Source: Euwallacea fornicatus
Taxonomy: Eukaryota > Arthropoda > Insecta > Coleoptera > Curculionidae
NCBI RefSeq assembly: GCF_040115645.1
Contig: NC_089573.1
Coordinates: 1,364,001 to 1,428,000, forward strand
Direction of reading: 5' to 3'
DNA length: 64,000 nt
The notes under the pieces are model-generated. The model was not told where the DNA came from. It saw nothing but the letters and a program-made list of their open reading frames with translations, and did no database searches. The position numbers were made by a program, and so were the translations under genes. This document shows, piece after piece, positions 50,741 through 60,335 of the stretch (position 1 is its first letter; each line of letters starts with the position of its first letter).

Positions 50741-53700
50741 CTAGGGAGAAAAGAAGAAAAATATCGTCAATCCTAGGTCAATAATAAAGAAGAAAAATCT
50801 TGGAATTTTGTACTTAGAATAGGCAAACAATGCGAGGATAATTCCTTTTTCGAGTAGATATAGCTTCTTTTAGCCGAAAGGCATAAATTCTGGAATTGTG
50901 ATTGCAATCCAGGGTCTCTAGGTGGAGCATAGTGCCTCAGAAATTACAAAATTTGTGTAATGTTTTTCACTATGTCAAAAATTTTACGCTACAGGATGCG
51001 CTTCAAATGACATTTGCTATCCAATTTTGCCAAGCACATTTCCCGAGTGATCAGCCCTTAGAATCTAATCCCCTTTGTTTGGGTATGGGCTCTTCTGGAT
51101 GCTAACACAAGGGTGCTAAAGCAACGCACTAGGAAGGCTAAGGGTCGTTCGTGAGCTTTCAGTTCATCTATAATGGCTGCTCGTTCTCCAATGATCCCTA
51201 ACACGTAGTGGATGAATTGAGTGACTACCCTAGAGTATTTTTATCAACTGACCAGTGGCAGTTTCCATTTTTCATAAATGATGGGCAATATATAGTTGAC
51301 GCCTCTAAAAGTTTAACAATTTGAAGGGGGTTGAATGTCTAAATGGATATGAAATTTTTCAGAATAATTTTTATCATTTCTTCATTTTTTCATTCTCTTT
51401 TTCATTTTTCTAGATTTTATGCCTTTCTCCTTAAATTTTAACTTGATTACCAACTGATAAGTGAGAATGTACTTTTCTCTTACTTTAATAAGAAGAATAC
51501 GAAGCAGAAATTTTGAAATTTTACAAGCTACTGAGGTTTTTTCTGCTGTTGCCTTATTTGAAGAAATTTTCCTATACAGGGCCTTTGACAACTATTTTAT
51601 TGATACTTGCATTAATTGACAAAAAACACATGTAACAGTTTGACAGATAATAATTATTTAAACTTTTGCATTAATAGATGTATATCGGGTAAAGTATAGG
51701 AAATATTGTCGGATTTTCTACATGAATTCGAAAGTGTCAAAATATACAGAGTGTTCCAATTTTTATCAGCATAATTTTTATAGCAAATTGAACGGCCAAA
51801 AATAATTATAGTTTGTCAAAAAAAAACAATGTCCAATAATGGTTTCTTTAGCAGGTATAGAGAGTTCAAATTTAATTAAAAAAATGGAAAATATTAAATT
51901 TTTTCAAAAAAAGTTAGTGTTTCTTTAACAAAATTTTGGAGGTTTTGACGACTACAAACGACGCATATGTTTTACTGGTAAAAAAGTTTTTTTAGCTTTT
52001 CCAGTGGCGTGTCTATCTCCATTTTAGAGGATATTTTTCAGAAAAAATTTCACGCTACTAATTTTCCTGAAAAAAATTAAAAATATTCAAGACTTATGTT
52101 TACTCGTAAAAAAATGTGGTGGATAGTTTTTTGAAAATGGTGGGTCAGACGAAAAAATTTCAAGTGAGATTAATTCTCCAGAATTGAACGAGGAATTCAA
52201 GATTAATTTTGATTTTCAGAAAGGTCAGTAGCGCCGCACGTTCTCTGAAAAAATATCCCCTAACATGGAGGTAGCCACGCCACTGAAAATTCTAAAATTT
52301 TTTTTTTCTTTCAGTAAAACGTTTCGGTCGTTTATGGTCGTCAGCACTTCCAAATTTTCATTAAAGAATCTCTAGTCATTTTTGAATAAATTGTATATTT
52401 TCTATTTTTTAAATTGAATTTGAATCCTCTGTGTCAGCTAAAAGAAGCATTATTGGACATTAGTTTATATATCAAACTGACATTATTTTTAGAGTTTCAC
52501 TACGGTATTAAAGTTATGCGGGTTAAAACTGAAATATCTTCTATAGGGCGTTCTATATTTAAAATACATGAAATTTTATTATCTAAATTGAGAAATTCTG
52601 TAGATTCACAAAAATGCAACAACTTACGAGGGTAATGCCAAAAATAAAGTCTCCTGGTTTTTTAGAAATACAAAAATAAGTTTATTTTTGATAATGAATA
52701 TATCACTTTACAGCTTGAAATTTTCTCTATCTTCTCACGTAATCGCTATTTTGGCAATGCGTTTTTGCAGGCGATGTGGCAGTTTTCGCATACCCACGTC
52801 ACATCAGCTCGGCGTCTTCCTGCTAAGGAAGCTTCGAACTGCTTCTCTCACCTCATCATCATTGCTGAAGCACGTCCCGCCCAAACATTCTTTCAACTTA
52901 GAAAAAAAGTGGTAGTCACTAGGTGCCAAGTCCAGACAATAGGATGGGCGAATGATGATTTTTTAAACTTTTGCAGGAGAGTGGCGATCATACGAGCAAC
53001 ATGGGGGGCGAGCACTGTCATGGAGAAGGCACACTCCCTTGCTCAACATTCTTCTTTTTCTGTTTTGAATCTCCCGTTTAATTCTTTTAAAAGTCTTACA
53101 ATATCTGTTTGCGTTTATTGCAATTCCATGATCTATAAAGTCGACCAACACTACGCCCTTTTCATCCCAAAATAGAGCTGTCATTACTTTGTCACCAAAC
53201 TGACACCACCTGCGTACATTTTTTACACCCATACATGACTATCAACATACTTCCGTCAATTGGTGATCAGTTTTGATTGGTTTAACGCTTTTTGTGTTTA
53301 AAAATCAAATAACTGCTCGAACTTCCCACCTGAAGAGTCAATAACAAGCATGGTATTCCATAATAAAGGTCTGCCCCGCAAGTACTAAATAAAGAGGCAA
53401 AATAAACGATCGCTTGCTTAAAAGTGAGAGAAACAAGGAACGCCGTAGAATAATTAAGAGCCAGGCGAAATGTATTCTTGTGGCTCTAACGCATTGTAGA
53501 CCTTATTTTGTGATTGCCCTCGTATTTAAACTTAGAAATTTTAACATTGAAAGTTTCACTTGAGCCACTCTGTAAATCCCTTCTTAACTATACTTAATCA
53601 ATTGGTTTTAATGACTCTTTTAATTAAGACATTTTAATCATGCATTTTTTTGTTAATAGAAATTGGTGAAAGCGGATTAAAGATTGAATACAGATTTAAT

Positions 53701-56700
53701 CTCTTTAACCATATTTGGCAACAGTCAAATCGAGTCGCACGAATCATGATCTCAAATACTCACATGACAACATCCTCTGCACAGCAGGAGCGACGCTGGT
53801 TTCATAAATGAGCTCGTAAGTGACGATATTGAAGCATTTAATGATGGCAGAATTCTGCATTGACATCCACACTGCGTTACCATGAACCACCAGACAGCAT
53901 ATGTGGTGGTTCTCCGGGTCCTTGGTTAAGTCGATATGAGTCGTAATCACGATTTCTCTCTCGTATGTGAAGGGGTTAAGTATGGCTATAGAATTTACGC
54001 AAGCGCAGACTATTTTTGTGTTCCACGCTGTCAATTTTGAGAGAGGACTGCTGCTGTTGCCTACGAGGATGGATTTTGGATTCGAGGTATTCCAGCTGCC
54101 CTCTAAAAGAGAAAAAGTGCAGGTGGTTCTTTTAAAAGAAATTACGCTCTGATATCGCCCTTTTTGGGACGCCCTGTAGGGCAGTCAACAATTTTGAAAT
54201 TCGCTTCCATTAGCTCCACAGACATCCCTACAATTGATTTTTGAAATAGTTTATTGAGGAAAACACGAATAAACTAATAGAAGCCCGAGGCGCTGTTGAA
54301 TGGGCATTGAAGTATACGTCCATACAACCTTTATTAACTAACCTGAGCATCACTACTAGCTTGAACTAACTGTAACTAACTGTAAAATATCGGCATGAAG
54401 ATATTTTAGCAGGCGATGGTACTAAGCAAAACAATTTGAAAAATGCTAATGGACCCATGGGCAAGAACGCGCCATTTTTGATATACTTTTTCTTACGTAC
54501 GGCTTGAATTTAGTTTTCGTTTAGATTGATATTTATTTCAAAATATTTAATTAAACGTTACAAACTGCTTCAAATACTTGATAACTCGCCCGGATGATTA
54601 TCTATTTTCCTTACTTCCTTGAAATTCTTAATTTCCATCGCTGGATATTTTGTATATTTTACGGAAACGGTGAAAAATACGCAAACACTACAAGAGACCA
54701 AAAAGCCAAAGAATTTAAGAAGGAATTTAAATTTGGTGTCAGTATTCATACAGGGCGTTAAAAAAGGTGCAAAACATAATAAAAGCGCATACCCCAAAAA
54801 AAAACACCCTGTATATCGCTGCCGACGATTTTGAAGGTTTGTTGTAGGGGGTTTTAGAGGAAACAGGCGTACGAAATTCCAAAAATTGAACTTAAAGCAT
54901 GCGTGAGCAAGGCGCAAAATATGAGAAAAGACGTGAACTTTACCACCCTGTATATCGAAAGTGATGCGCTTTTGCCCATGGATCCATTGGACTTGAAAAT
55001 TATTTTATAGAGCGCTATCGCTCCCTGAAGTATCTCCATGATGATACGTTACGCCCAATCTAAGATGAAAATATTGAACAGTATTTACATGGGTATAGGT
55101 TTGGGTTAAACCAAATTTACACCTAATGCGAATTCCGCTTGTTTGATTAGATTTGAAGGTAGTTAAGATGGATTTTTAATAATCTCAGAATAGGAACACG
55201 AGAAGCCAATAACCCGCATGCGCTCATGATTCAAAATTGTCTTGAAACTGCTTCCGATTTAATGGTTATAATAAAAATAACGTTTTGTGATTTGAATGGC
55301 ATATCAGAGCATGTCCTATGCAGGAATTACTTACTATCATCTCGTTCGAAAATAAGCACGTAACCATTCGCCTGAGAAGCGTAGACCCGATTTTCCATGT
55401 ACCTGAAAATGATAACCCGATTACGACTCTCTACAAGTAGCAACGCAATCGACCTATATTAAGTCATTAAGTAAGCTGCCATTTACTATTAATATTAAAT
55501 AATAGATTCTATTTAAAGGCTCTTTGTTAAATATTCCAGTGATGCTCGAAAGGTCATATCTTTGTTGTTCCTTTACTTGTACGCGTATTGATCAGAAGCG
55601 AAATGGGTGACATTAATTTCCACGAAAGTGGGAAATTCCTTTTTGCAAACTTTACCAAGTTATTCAATTATTATTTTGGAACCCCCTTGAAAACATTAAT
55701 TTCAACTTTTCAAAATTTCGCATGTTCACGGATATCGGAATTGTTCGTAACAATTTTTTCCTTCGTTAAAAGTTAATTTCCTACTTACAAAAGAGATAAA
55801 ACCGACGATCCAACTTGGAGTTTTACTTTATTCTTCTTGATCCTAATGTTATCGTTCGAATTGTAGATCAAGATGCAGCCTTCCTCAGTTCCGATCCACA
55901 TGGTGCAGCGCTCGGCCTCCTCACTGTGGATGCTACTAGATTCGGCTTCCTTGTGATCGCTCTTGACTTCTTCGTCCTCTTTTCGATCGTCCTCGTCACT
56001 TGAGGAACTACTGTCGAGTTGAATCGCTTTCTGAGATTGCAACTTGTCTCGACTTTTTATGGATGTGTACGATGAGGCCCTTCAATAAAATAAATTTCAG
56101 ATTTCCAGACGTTTTCGGTAATTTTTGAAGAACTATGAGGATTTTTCAAATTGTCAGAGAACTTGTTCGTGCTCATTGCTGCAAACTCCGCAAGTAGGGA
56201 GATAGGTGGGAACTCAAATACGAGCTGACAAGCACAAACAGTATTTCTGCTTTAGTAGAAATTAGCGTTTCCCGATGTGGCGGAGTCGTACCGCGACCTG
56301 AGATTTTTGATCCAGGCCGATCCTGGAAATTTTCCGGATCCGTTGAATCGGGCCGGCCCAATTGCGATAAAACCGATCAACAAAAGTTACGAATGGCGCG
56401 TAATCGGTTGTGAATTCAAAACAACTGTAGATGCTTGTATGTGTAAAGCAGTAAGGCAAAATTCACGAAATCTATTTTAAATTTTTAATGACAAATATAA
56501 AAGTTGCGGACGAAAAATCAGTACAAACAGAAGTATAATTACTGTTTCCCGTCAAGCATATTCCAGACTAATATGCTTTTATGTTGGACGATAAAATTTT
56601 TCTACTAAATAAGTTCGGTTGTTTTATCGTCTTCCCCAAAATAGAGGTTACACATCGACTTACCTACTCTGTAAGCCTGCTCCTGGAACGGCGGTAATGC

Positions 56701-59700
56701 ACAATATTCTGGAATTGCAAATTCCATTGCAAGATGTTATAGCAGGTTCATATTTCTCGTTCAAATTCAGGATGCAAACTTGACCAACGTGTCCATCGCT
56801 GTTGCACAACCAGACGTCACGTCCATTATCCGAAAAAGTGTGAGCTGCCGTGGATAGAACCAATCCAGCCCTAGTTTTACGGATCGGCAGTATTGCGTAG
56901 ATTTCTGGAGTGGGACGTCGATCACCTGGATGGAAATTTTGAAATTTTCAAAATTCTAGTTAAAAGTTACCCACCTAATTTAGCCTGACATTCTATAAGA
57001 GTTTCTTCCCAGGATGCTCGGATTTCTGCCTTGGGGAAATCAAGAGACACACTTTCAATTCCGTTTCTAAAATTAAAAAAAAAGGGAAAAATATGTATTA
57101 AAAAACTATAATTTTTGTAATTGGGTGTGGGTCTAGACTTTTGACTATCGCAGTCTTTGGTTTTGCCTTTATAGAAAAGAAGCATTTTTTAAGCCTCGTT
57201 TCACATATGGAAAAGGAGAAAATAAAACCAGTTAAAACTTTAAAATTTTGTTTGTTTTATTTTTTAACGCATCACATATCGTAGACGTTATTGGAACGAT
57301 GGAATTGCACACTGTTCTGCGTAAGGCTAATTTATAACAATATTTATCTTTTACTAAAGGCGTGGACGGATACCTTTGTTAACGTTTCGCTGCGGTCGCC
57401 GTCTTCAGACCCTCGGAAAGAACAGTAGAAAAACGATGTCGTATAGTAACCTAAAGGGGTTACAAGGCCTTTCCCTAAAGGTCGTAATTTGGGTCTTCAA
57501 AAGAATGGAATGCATTTTGCACACATCCCTTCGATTTCTAAGACTTTCAAGACAATCGCAATTGCGAAATGAGTTCTATGGATAATTTTTTATTTATTTT
57601 AATTGCAATTGAAAAGGTTTTCGGCGAATAATTTTTGACGTGTTTGAAAATGCAACGGGCACGTAACTAGAAAAAAGTTCGTTTTTTAATTCTAGAACGA
57701 ACTAGATTTAAACACGCGGCGGTCCCAGTTTAAGATTAAAAAAAAAAAATACTTCAAATCTTGGAAAATTTGACTCTAAATTTTGGACACTTCATCCATT
57801 TTCGATCACTGAATCTTTCTTTATAAACCTATGAAACCGTGCTTAATATGCACTTTGTATATGTAAATACTTATTACTTCCATATTTTATTAGTTTTCCA
57901 AACTAGAGGTGCAAATGCTATTTTTATTAGTTTTTAATCTTTTTCGCCGGTAGTGTCCAATCGATTTCAACGAAATTTTAGAAACGTGTGGACGATCATA
58001 GAAAGCACTTAAATATGAAGAAAATATAGGGTGTTCTATTAAAAAAATGCTCGGTAACGGCACGCTTTCTCGGGCTCCTTGTATAACTGCAAATATTTTT
58101 GTAAGGTATGTCCTAAAGCATACACAATATCAAAATCCTACTTTCAGTGGTAATCGAGCTATGCAAGACGAGACAAATATCTAAAAAAAATTTAATAAAT
58201 TAGATTAGCGGATAAATTCAGTGTTAAAATGGCTTTCAGGCGATTTTCAGGGTGTTTCATGCATATTTTGACATCCTCATCTCGTTGATTTTAATTTACC
58301 GTTAATTTTCGATTTCTCGTTTTTTTCCCAGGTGCTGAGGACGGTGACAGCCGCCGAAACGTTAGCAGGGACCTCGTCGGAGCTCCGCCTAGCGGAAGGT
58401 AAATGCTGTTCTCAGTTAGTTCTACCCGAAAATAGTGCACAATTCCACAGCCTCAATAATCGCTCTTGGGGCGCGAGGCGCTACCCCCAAAAAAATACAA
58501 GAAAATTTTTTTCTACAGTGCCTGTAATTCGATTTGAGTCTAATTTCAACATTTGATTATCAGTCATTGTTTTTGACTTTTAAAGAAGAAGCTCAAGTCA
58601 CATTCCGAATAATTTGTATATTTTCAATGTCACCTGTAATAAGATCGGTGAGAGGCTAATGAATATGTAAAAGAAGCTTCTTGAAATTCAAAGCGCGAAA
58701 ACAAACACCTTGAAAGAATTATCGTCGTTAACTAAGTCGGAAGTATAAACCTACATAAACATATCTGAATAAAAGTAAATGCTAAATCAACTAACAACTT
58801 TCTTCACAATGCCTAATTACGCTGTTAAAGAAAATACCTGGGCCGTGGAAATAACTCGAAACAAAACAATGCTAAAGCCTTCAAGAATACAGCCTTACCA
58901 AAGATCGCGTTATTCGCATGTTAATTCGGAATAATTCGACATTTAGGAAAATTAAGAGTCATTGAAAAGAATTCTTCTGGAAACGCCTTTGAACTGAGCC
59001 GCAGTAAACGTAAACAAATATTTTGCGACGTGGTTTCAATTTCCAAATTTCGAATAATTTGCGGGAATTCGTGTGTATTTAAGAAGCTTAATTATTTAGA
59101 TTTCGTCTAAAAGAAAAATTATTACTCACTGAGTTACGATGCTCAAGTCCACAACGCACAGCTGGGCTTCGTTGTTCTGGTGTAGCTGGATTTGTTTGTT
59201 CGAATTGCCTATCATTTCTTTAACTAAGTCGTCCAAGTTCGAGTGATTGCAATGCAAATTTAAACTCAAATCGGTTATTTTGTTCAAGATGGCAACGTCT
59301 CCCTGTAAATGGTCCAGTTCTTCTTGAATCCTCCTCCCTTTCTCATCCTTGGATTTCACAATCTCCACGTCCTCCAAGGGCACTTTCATGACCAACTTGT
59401 ACTTGTTGGCATCGATGCTGGTGGTGCTTATGGTTAAACTGGTCTTTTTGGTGATGGTACCGCTCCTTCTCTTAATGCCGGTAATAAGCAGGAGATCAGA
59501 CAACAGAAAGAGCACCCTCTCCTTTTTGGGGCCGCCGCCCGTGGATATGACCACCAGATCATGCCTGATCAGCTGTCGTTCCACGGCGACTAAATCCACG
59601 ACCCCCTCAATCAGACTTTCTAGTTCTCTCAATTGCTCAATGTCTAGAGCTTCTTTCTCAGTGCAATTGATTAGTAATAATTGCTCATGAACGACCCTTT

Positions 59701-60335
59701 GCGCCTGAGTCAGAAGCTCGTAATCGGGATGGTCCTTCGGGGTATGTTTAATCAGTCTTTGTAAAAGAAGTTCGTATTTGGGGAACTTTTGGATCGGCTT
59801 GATTAAAAGCGAATCTAATGCTAGTTTCCTCGCGTTGCTTTTTGATGCGGACTGAAACGAAACGTGCCTTTTTAGCCCTGAGGGGGTTAATTAGTAAGCA
59901 GGTACCTCTAAAAATTTCGCAAACTGTGGCTTGGTGGTCTGAGCATTTTTGATAATATCCCTCGACCTCTTCCAGCTATTAATATAAATCACATAATTCT
60001 CAATTACGTCTGGGGCAGTCAGCTAGAATGTAATTTTCGAGAGCGTGAAAACGAGTGCCATACTTTTAAAACAACAAATTTCGTACGCTGACTTACCATT
60101 TCTAAGAATAAATCTCCTATGGTGGCTCGGCTCTCGCATGCCTCGAGACGAGCTTTGAGTTTCAGTAGGAAATTTCTGTGATGATTCAACAAAAAAGGAA
60201 TCTAAAAGCCGCACAAACGTTAATATGCCTCTAGGCCTAGGCCAGATAAGCTGCGTTTACCTGATAAAATATTTCTTCTACCAAGTTCTGTTCTATCAAC
60301 GAATTTTCAGTCTTCTTAAGAGGTTCCCAATAGTT
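50304..60335 (-). CDS. Rho guanine-nucleotide exchange factor, ARHGEF17/TEM4-like (3' part, ten exons)
   Basis: Ten exons joined in phase give 835 residues plus stop: 60335-60261, 60201-60097, 60022-59906, 59851-59130, 57066-56975, 56925-56664, 56079-55789, 55402-55335, 54102-53764, 50740-50304. All introns have AG acceptors and GT donors, and the phases agree at every junction. The first four exons hold a DH domain (NYWEPLKKTENS, IPFLLNHHRNF, SLLIKPIQKFPKYELLLQRL) followed by a PH-like region (LVVIST, LFLLSDLLLITG). The last six form a WD40-like propeller with family signatures (LPIRKTRAG, VWLCNSDGHVGQVCIL, SVAPAVQRML, IIRQHKAACLRVT, GTSAGVVLTM). DH domains load GTP onto Rho GTPases; ARHGEF17 relatives regulate the actin cytoskeleton. 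The DH domain starts inside its first helix, so the exon carrying the initial conserved helix and the N terminus are missing and should lie above 60.34 kb. ARHGEF10 is the next best family, but the propeller motifs fit ARHGEF17 better. Family assignment is from remembered motifs. Confidence 0.9.
51745..52545. mobile_element. Foldback-type inverted repeat in the last RhoGEF intron
   Basis: Arms of about 345 bases (51745-52090 and 52198-52545) flank about 107 bases. Matching landmarks are AATGTCCAATAATG near 51828 and its reverse complement near 52445, and CAGTGGCGTG near 52000 and CACGCCACTG near 52276. The left end TACAGAGTGTTCC resembles the TACAGGGTG ends elsewhere. No coding frame is present. 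Confidence 0.75.
52626..53290 (-). mobile_element. 5'-truncated mariner
   Basis: The 3' terminal repeat begins ACGAGGGTAATGCCAAAAAT at 52626, a familiar mariner end. The transposase remnant reads on the minus strand FGDKVMTALFWDEKGVVLVD, CLLHDSARP, LDLAPSDYHFFSKLKECLGG and a C-terminal tail, with frameshifts. The N-terminal half and the other terminal repeat are absent before 53400. It sits in the same intron as, and 80 bases from, the foldback element. Confidence 0.8.
53764..54102 (-). CDS. RhoGEF exon I: propeller blades
   Basis: The exon is 339 nt (phase 1 to phase 1), starting GSWNTSNPKSILVG, continuing LTAWNTKIVCACVNSIAILN and HHICCLVVHGNAVWMSMQNS, and ending TSVAPAVQRMLS. The acceptor is CTTTTAG and the donor CAT/GTGAGT. 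It is followed by a 3 kb intron packed with transposon debris. Confidence 0.93.
54413..55021. mobile_element. Composite inverted and tandem repeat in a RhoGEF intron
   Basis: About 70-base arms (54413-54485 and 54952-55021) match in inverted orientation, for example CCATGGGCAAGAACGCGCC against CCATGGGCAAAAGCGCATC. Between them, read on the minus strand, CGATATACAGGGTG occurs twice about 140 bases apart (54957 and 54818), each followed by a related stretch ending in TTTTGC(G/A)CCTT. The structure looks like a MITE with an internal tandem repeat. Confidence 0.6.
55335..55402 (-). CDS. RhoGEF exon H: propeller strand
   Basis: The exon is 68 nt (phase 2 to phase 1). It encodes YMENRVYASQANGYVLIFER plus DD, the family pattern (Y/H)L.N.V(F/Y).(S/A).ANG...(I/V)(F/Y). 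The acceptor is TTTCAG/GTAC and the donor ATA/GTAAGT. Confidence 0.92.
55789..56079 (-). CDS. RhoGEF exon G: propeller with acidic serine-rich insert
   Basis: The exon is 291 nt (phase 2 to phase 2). A low-complexity acidic loop (five serines followed by DEDDRKEDEEVK, then ESSSIHSEEAE) interrupts the propeller just before CTMWIGTEEGCILIYNS. The serines next to acidic residues would suit casein kinase 2, but that is inference. The acceptor is TTGAAG/GGCC and the donor TTTT/GTAAGT. Confidence 0.92.
56664..56925 (-). CDS. RhoGEF exon F: first propeller blades
   Basis: The exon is 262 nt (phase 1 to phase 2). It encodes GDRRPTPEIYAILPIRKTRA, a blade with GRDVWLCNSDGHVGQVCILN, and ends CNSRILCITAVPGAGLQS. 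The string of W-x-C-N-S-D-G-x-V-G-Q-V is typical of the C-terminal propeller of ARHGEF17/ARHGEF10 proteins. The donor TAG/GTAAGT was chosen over a competing GTAGGT five bases earlier because it keeps frame with the next exon. Confidence 0.92.
56975..57066 (-). CDS. RhoGEF exon E: linker after PH
   Basis: The exon is 92 nt (phase 2 to phase 1). It encodes NGIESVSLDFPKAEIRASWE and then ETLIECQAKL, matching the ESV.xDF....R..WEE linker of ARHGEF17 proteins. A long T-rich tract ending TTTTAG precedes it and the donor is TAG/GTGGGT. The intron before it (57067-59129) holds the CTGARGA...GAAAC repeats. Confidence 0.9.
57378..57410 (-). repeat. CTGAAGA...CGAAACGTT motif, copy 1
   Basis: On the minus strand CTGAAGACGGCGACCGCAGC is followed by GAAACGTTAAC. 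CTGANGA and GAAA are the conserved core blocks of hammerhead ribozymes, and similar sequences occur in Penelope-like retroelements. Only a 3-bp CGG/CCG stem lies between them, so a working ribozyme is not established. Confidence 0.4.
58026..58087. repeat. 62-base stretch bounded by two TA(T/C)A(G/A)GG ends
   Basis: TATAGGGTGTTCTATT begins on the plus strand and, 60 bases on, the minus strand reads TATACAAGGAGCC. Either this is a very short palindromic element or two transposon ends abut here. Confidence 0.35.
58335..58366 (+). repeat. CTGAGGA...CGAAACGTT motif, copy 2
   Basis: On the plus strand CTGAGGACGGTGACAGCCGC is followed by CGAAACGTTAGC. It is the mirror partner of the copy at 57378-57410. 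The CGG/CCG pairing is kept while the loop differs. A repeat shared with 15.1 kb begins about 25 bases downstream. Confidence 0.4.
58392..58495 (+). repeat. Interspersed repeat shared with 15128-15228
   Basis: The two stretches align over about 100 bases in the same orientation, with CTCA(G/A)TTAGTT, GAAAATAGTGC, CAATTCCAC and GCGCGAGGCG in common. Overall identity by eye is about three quarters. They lie 43 kb apart and are probably fragments of one retroelement. Confidence 0.6.
59130..59851 (-). CDS. RhoGEF exon D: end of DH domain and PH-like region
   Basis: This is the longest exon (722 nt, phase 0 to phase 2). It opens with SASKSNARKLALDSLLIKP and carries the DH core helix with IQKFPKYELLLQRLIKHTP followed by DHPDY. 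The linker then leads to a PH-like barrel: RHDLVVIST, a GGGPKKER turn, VLFLLSDLLLITGIKRR and YKLVMKVPLEDVEIVKSK. An upstream AG (CCCCTCAG) would bring an immediate TAA into frame, so the TTTCAG at 59852-59857 is the acceptor. The donor is CTCA/GTGAGT. Confidence 0.95.
59906..60022 (-). CDS. RhoGEF exon C: DH domain
   Basis: The exon is 117 nt (39 residues, phase 0-0), running from LTAPDVIENYVIYINSW to PQFAKFLE. The Y..YI..W and the (K/P)xFxKFLE patterns are DH-domain landmarks. The acceptor is TTCTAG and the donor GAG/GTACCT, weaker than its neighbours. Confidence 0.92.
60097..60201 (-). CDS. RhoGEF exon B: DH domain
   Basis: The exon is 105 nt (35 residues, phase 0-0), starting IPFLLNHHRNFL and ending IGDLFLEM. 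I chose the acceptor GCTTTTAG/ATTCC over a later CATCACAG because only the earlier one restores the conserved I-P-x-(L/I)-L-x-H-H motif directly after EIFYQ. The donor is ATG/GTAAGT. Confidence 0.92.
60261..60335 (-). CDS. RhoGEF exon A: DH domain, first visible part
   Basis: The exon is 75 nt, phase 0 to phase 0, and encodes 25 residues beginning NYWEPLKKTENS and ending LVEEIFYQ. The acceptor reads TTTCAG and the donor CAG/GTAAAC. This corresponds to the DH stretch with the pattern PLK..EN......LV.EIF. The preceding exon, expected to contain an E(R/K)xYV helix, was not found. Confidence 0.9.

Noticed and set aside
52765..53175. 136-codon plus-strand frame
   Set aside because: Antisense shadow of the truncated mariner transposase on the minus strand.
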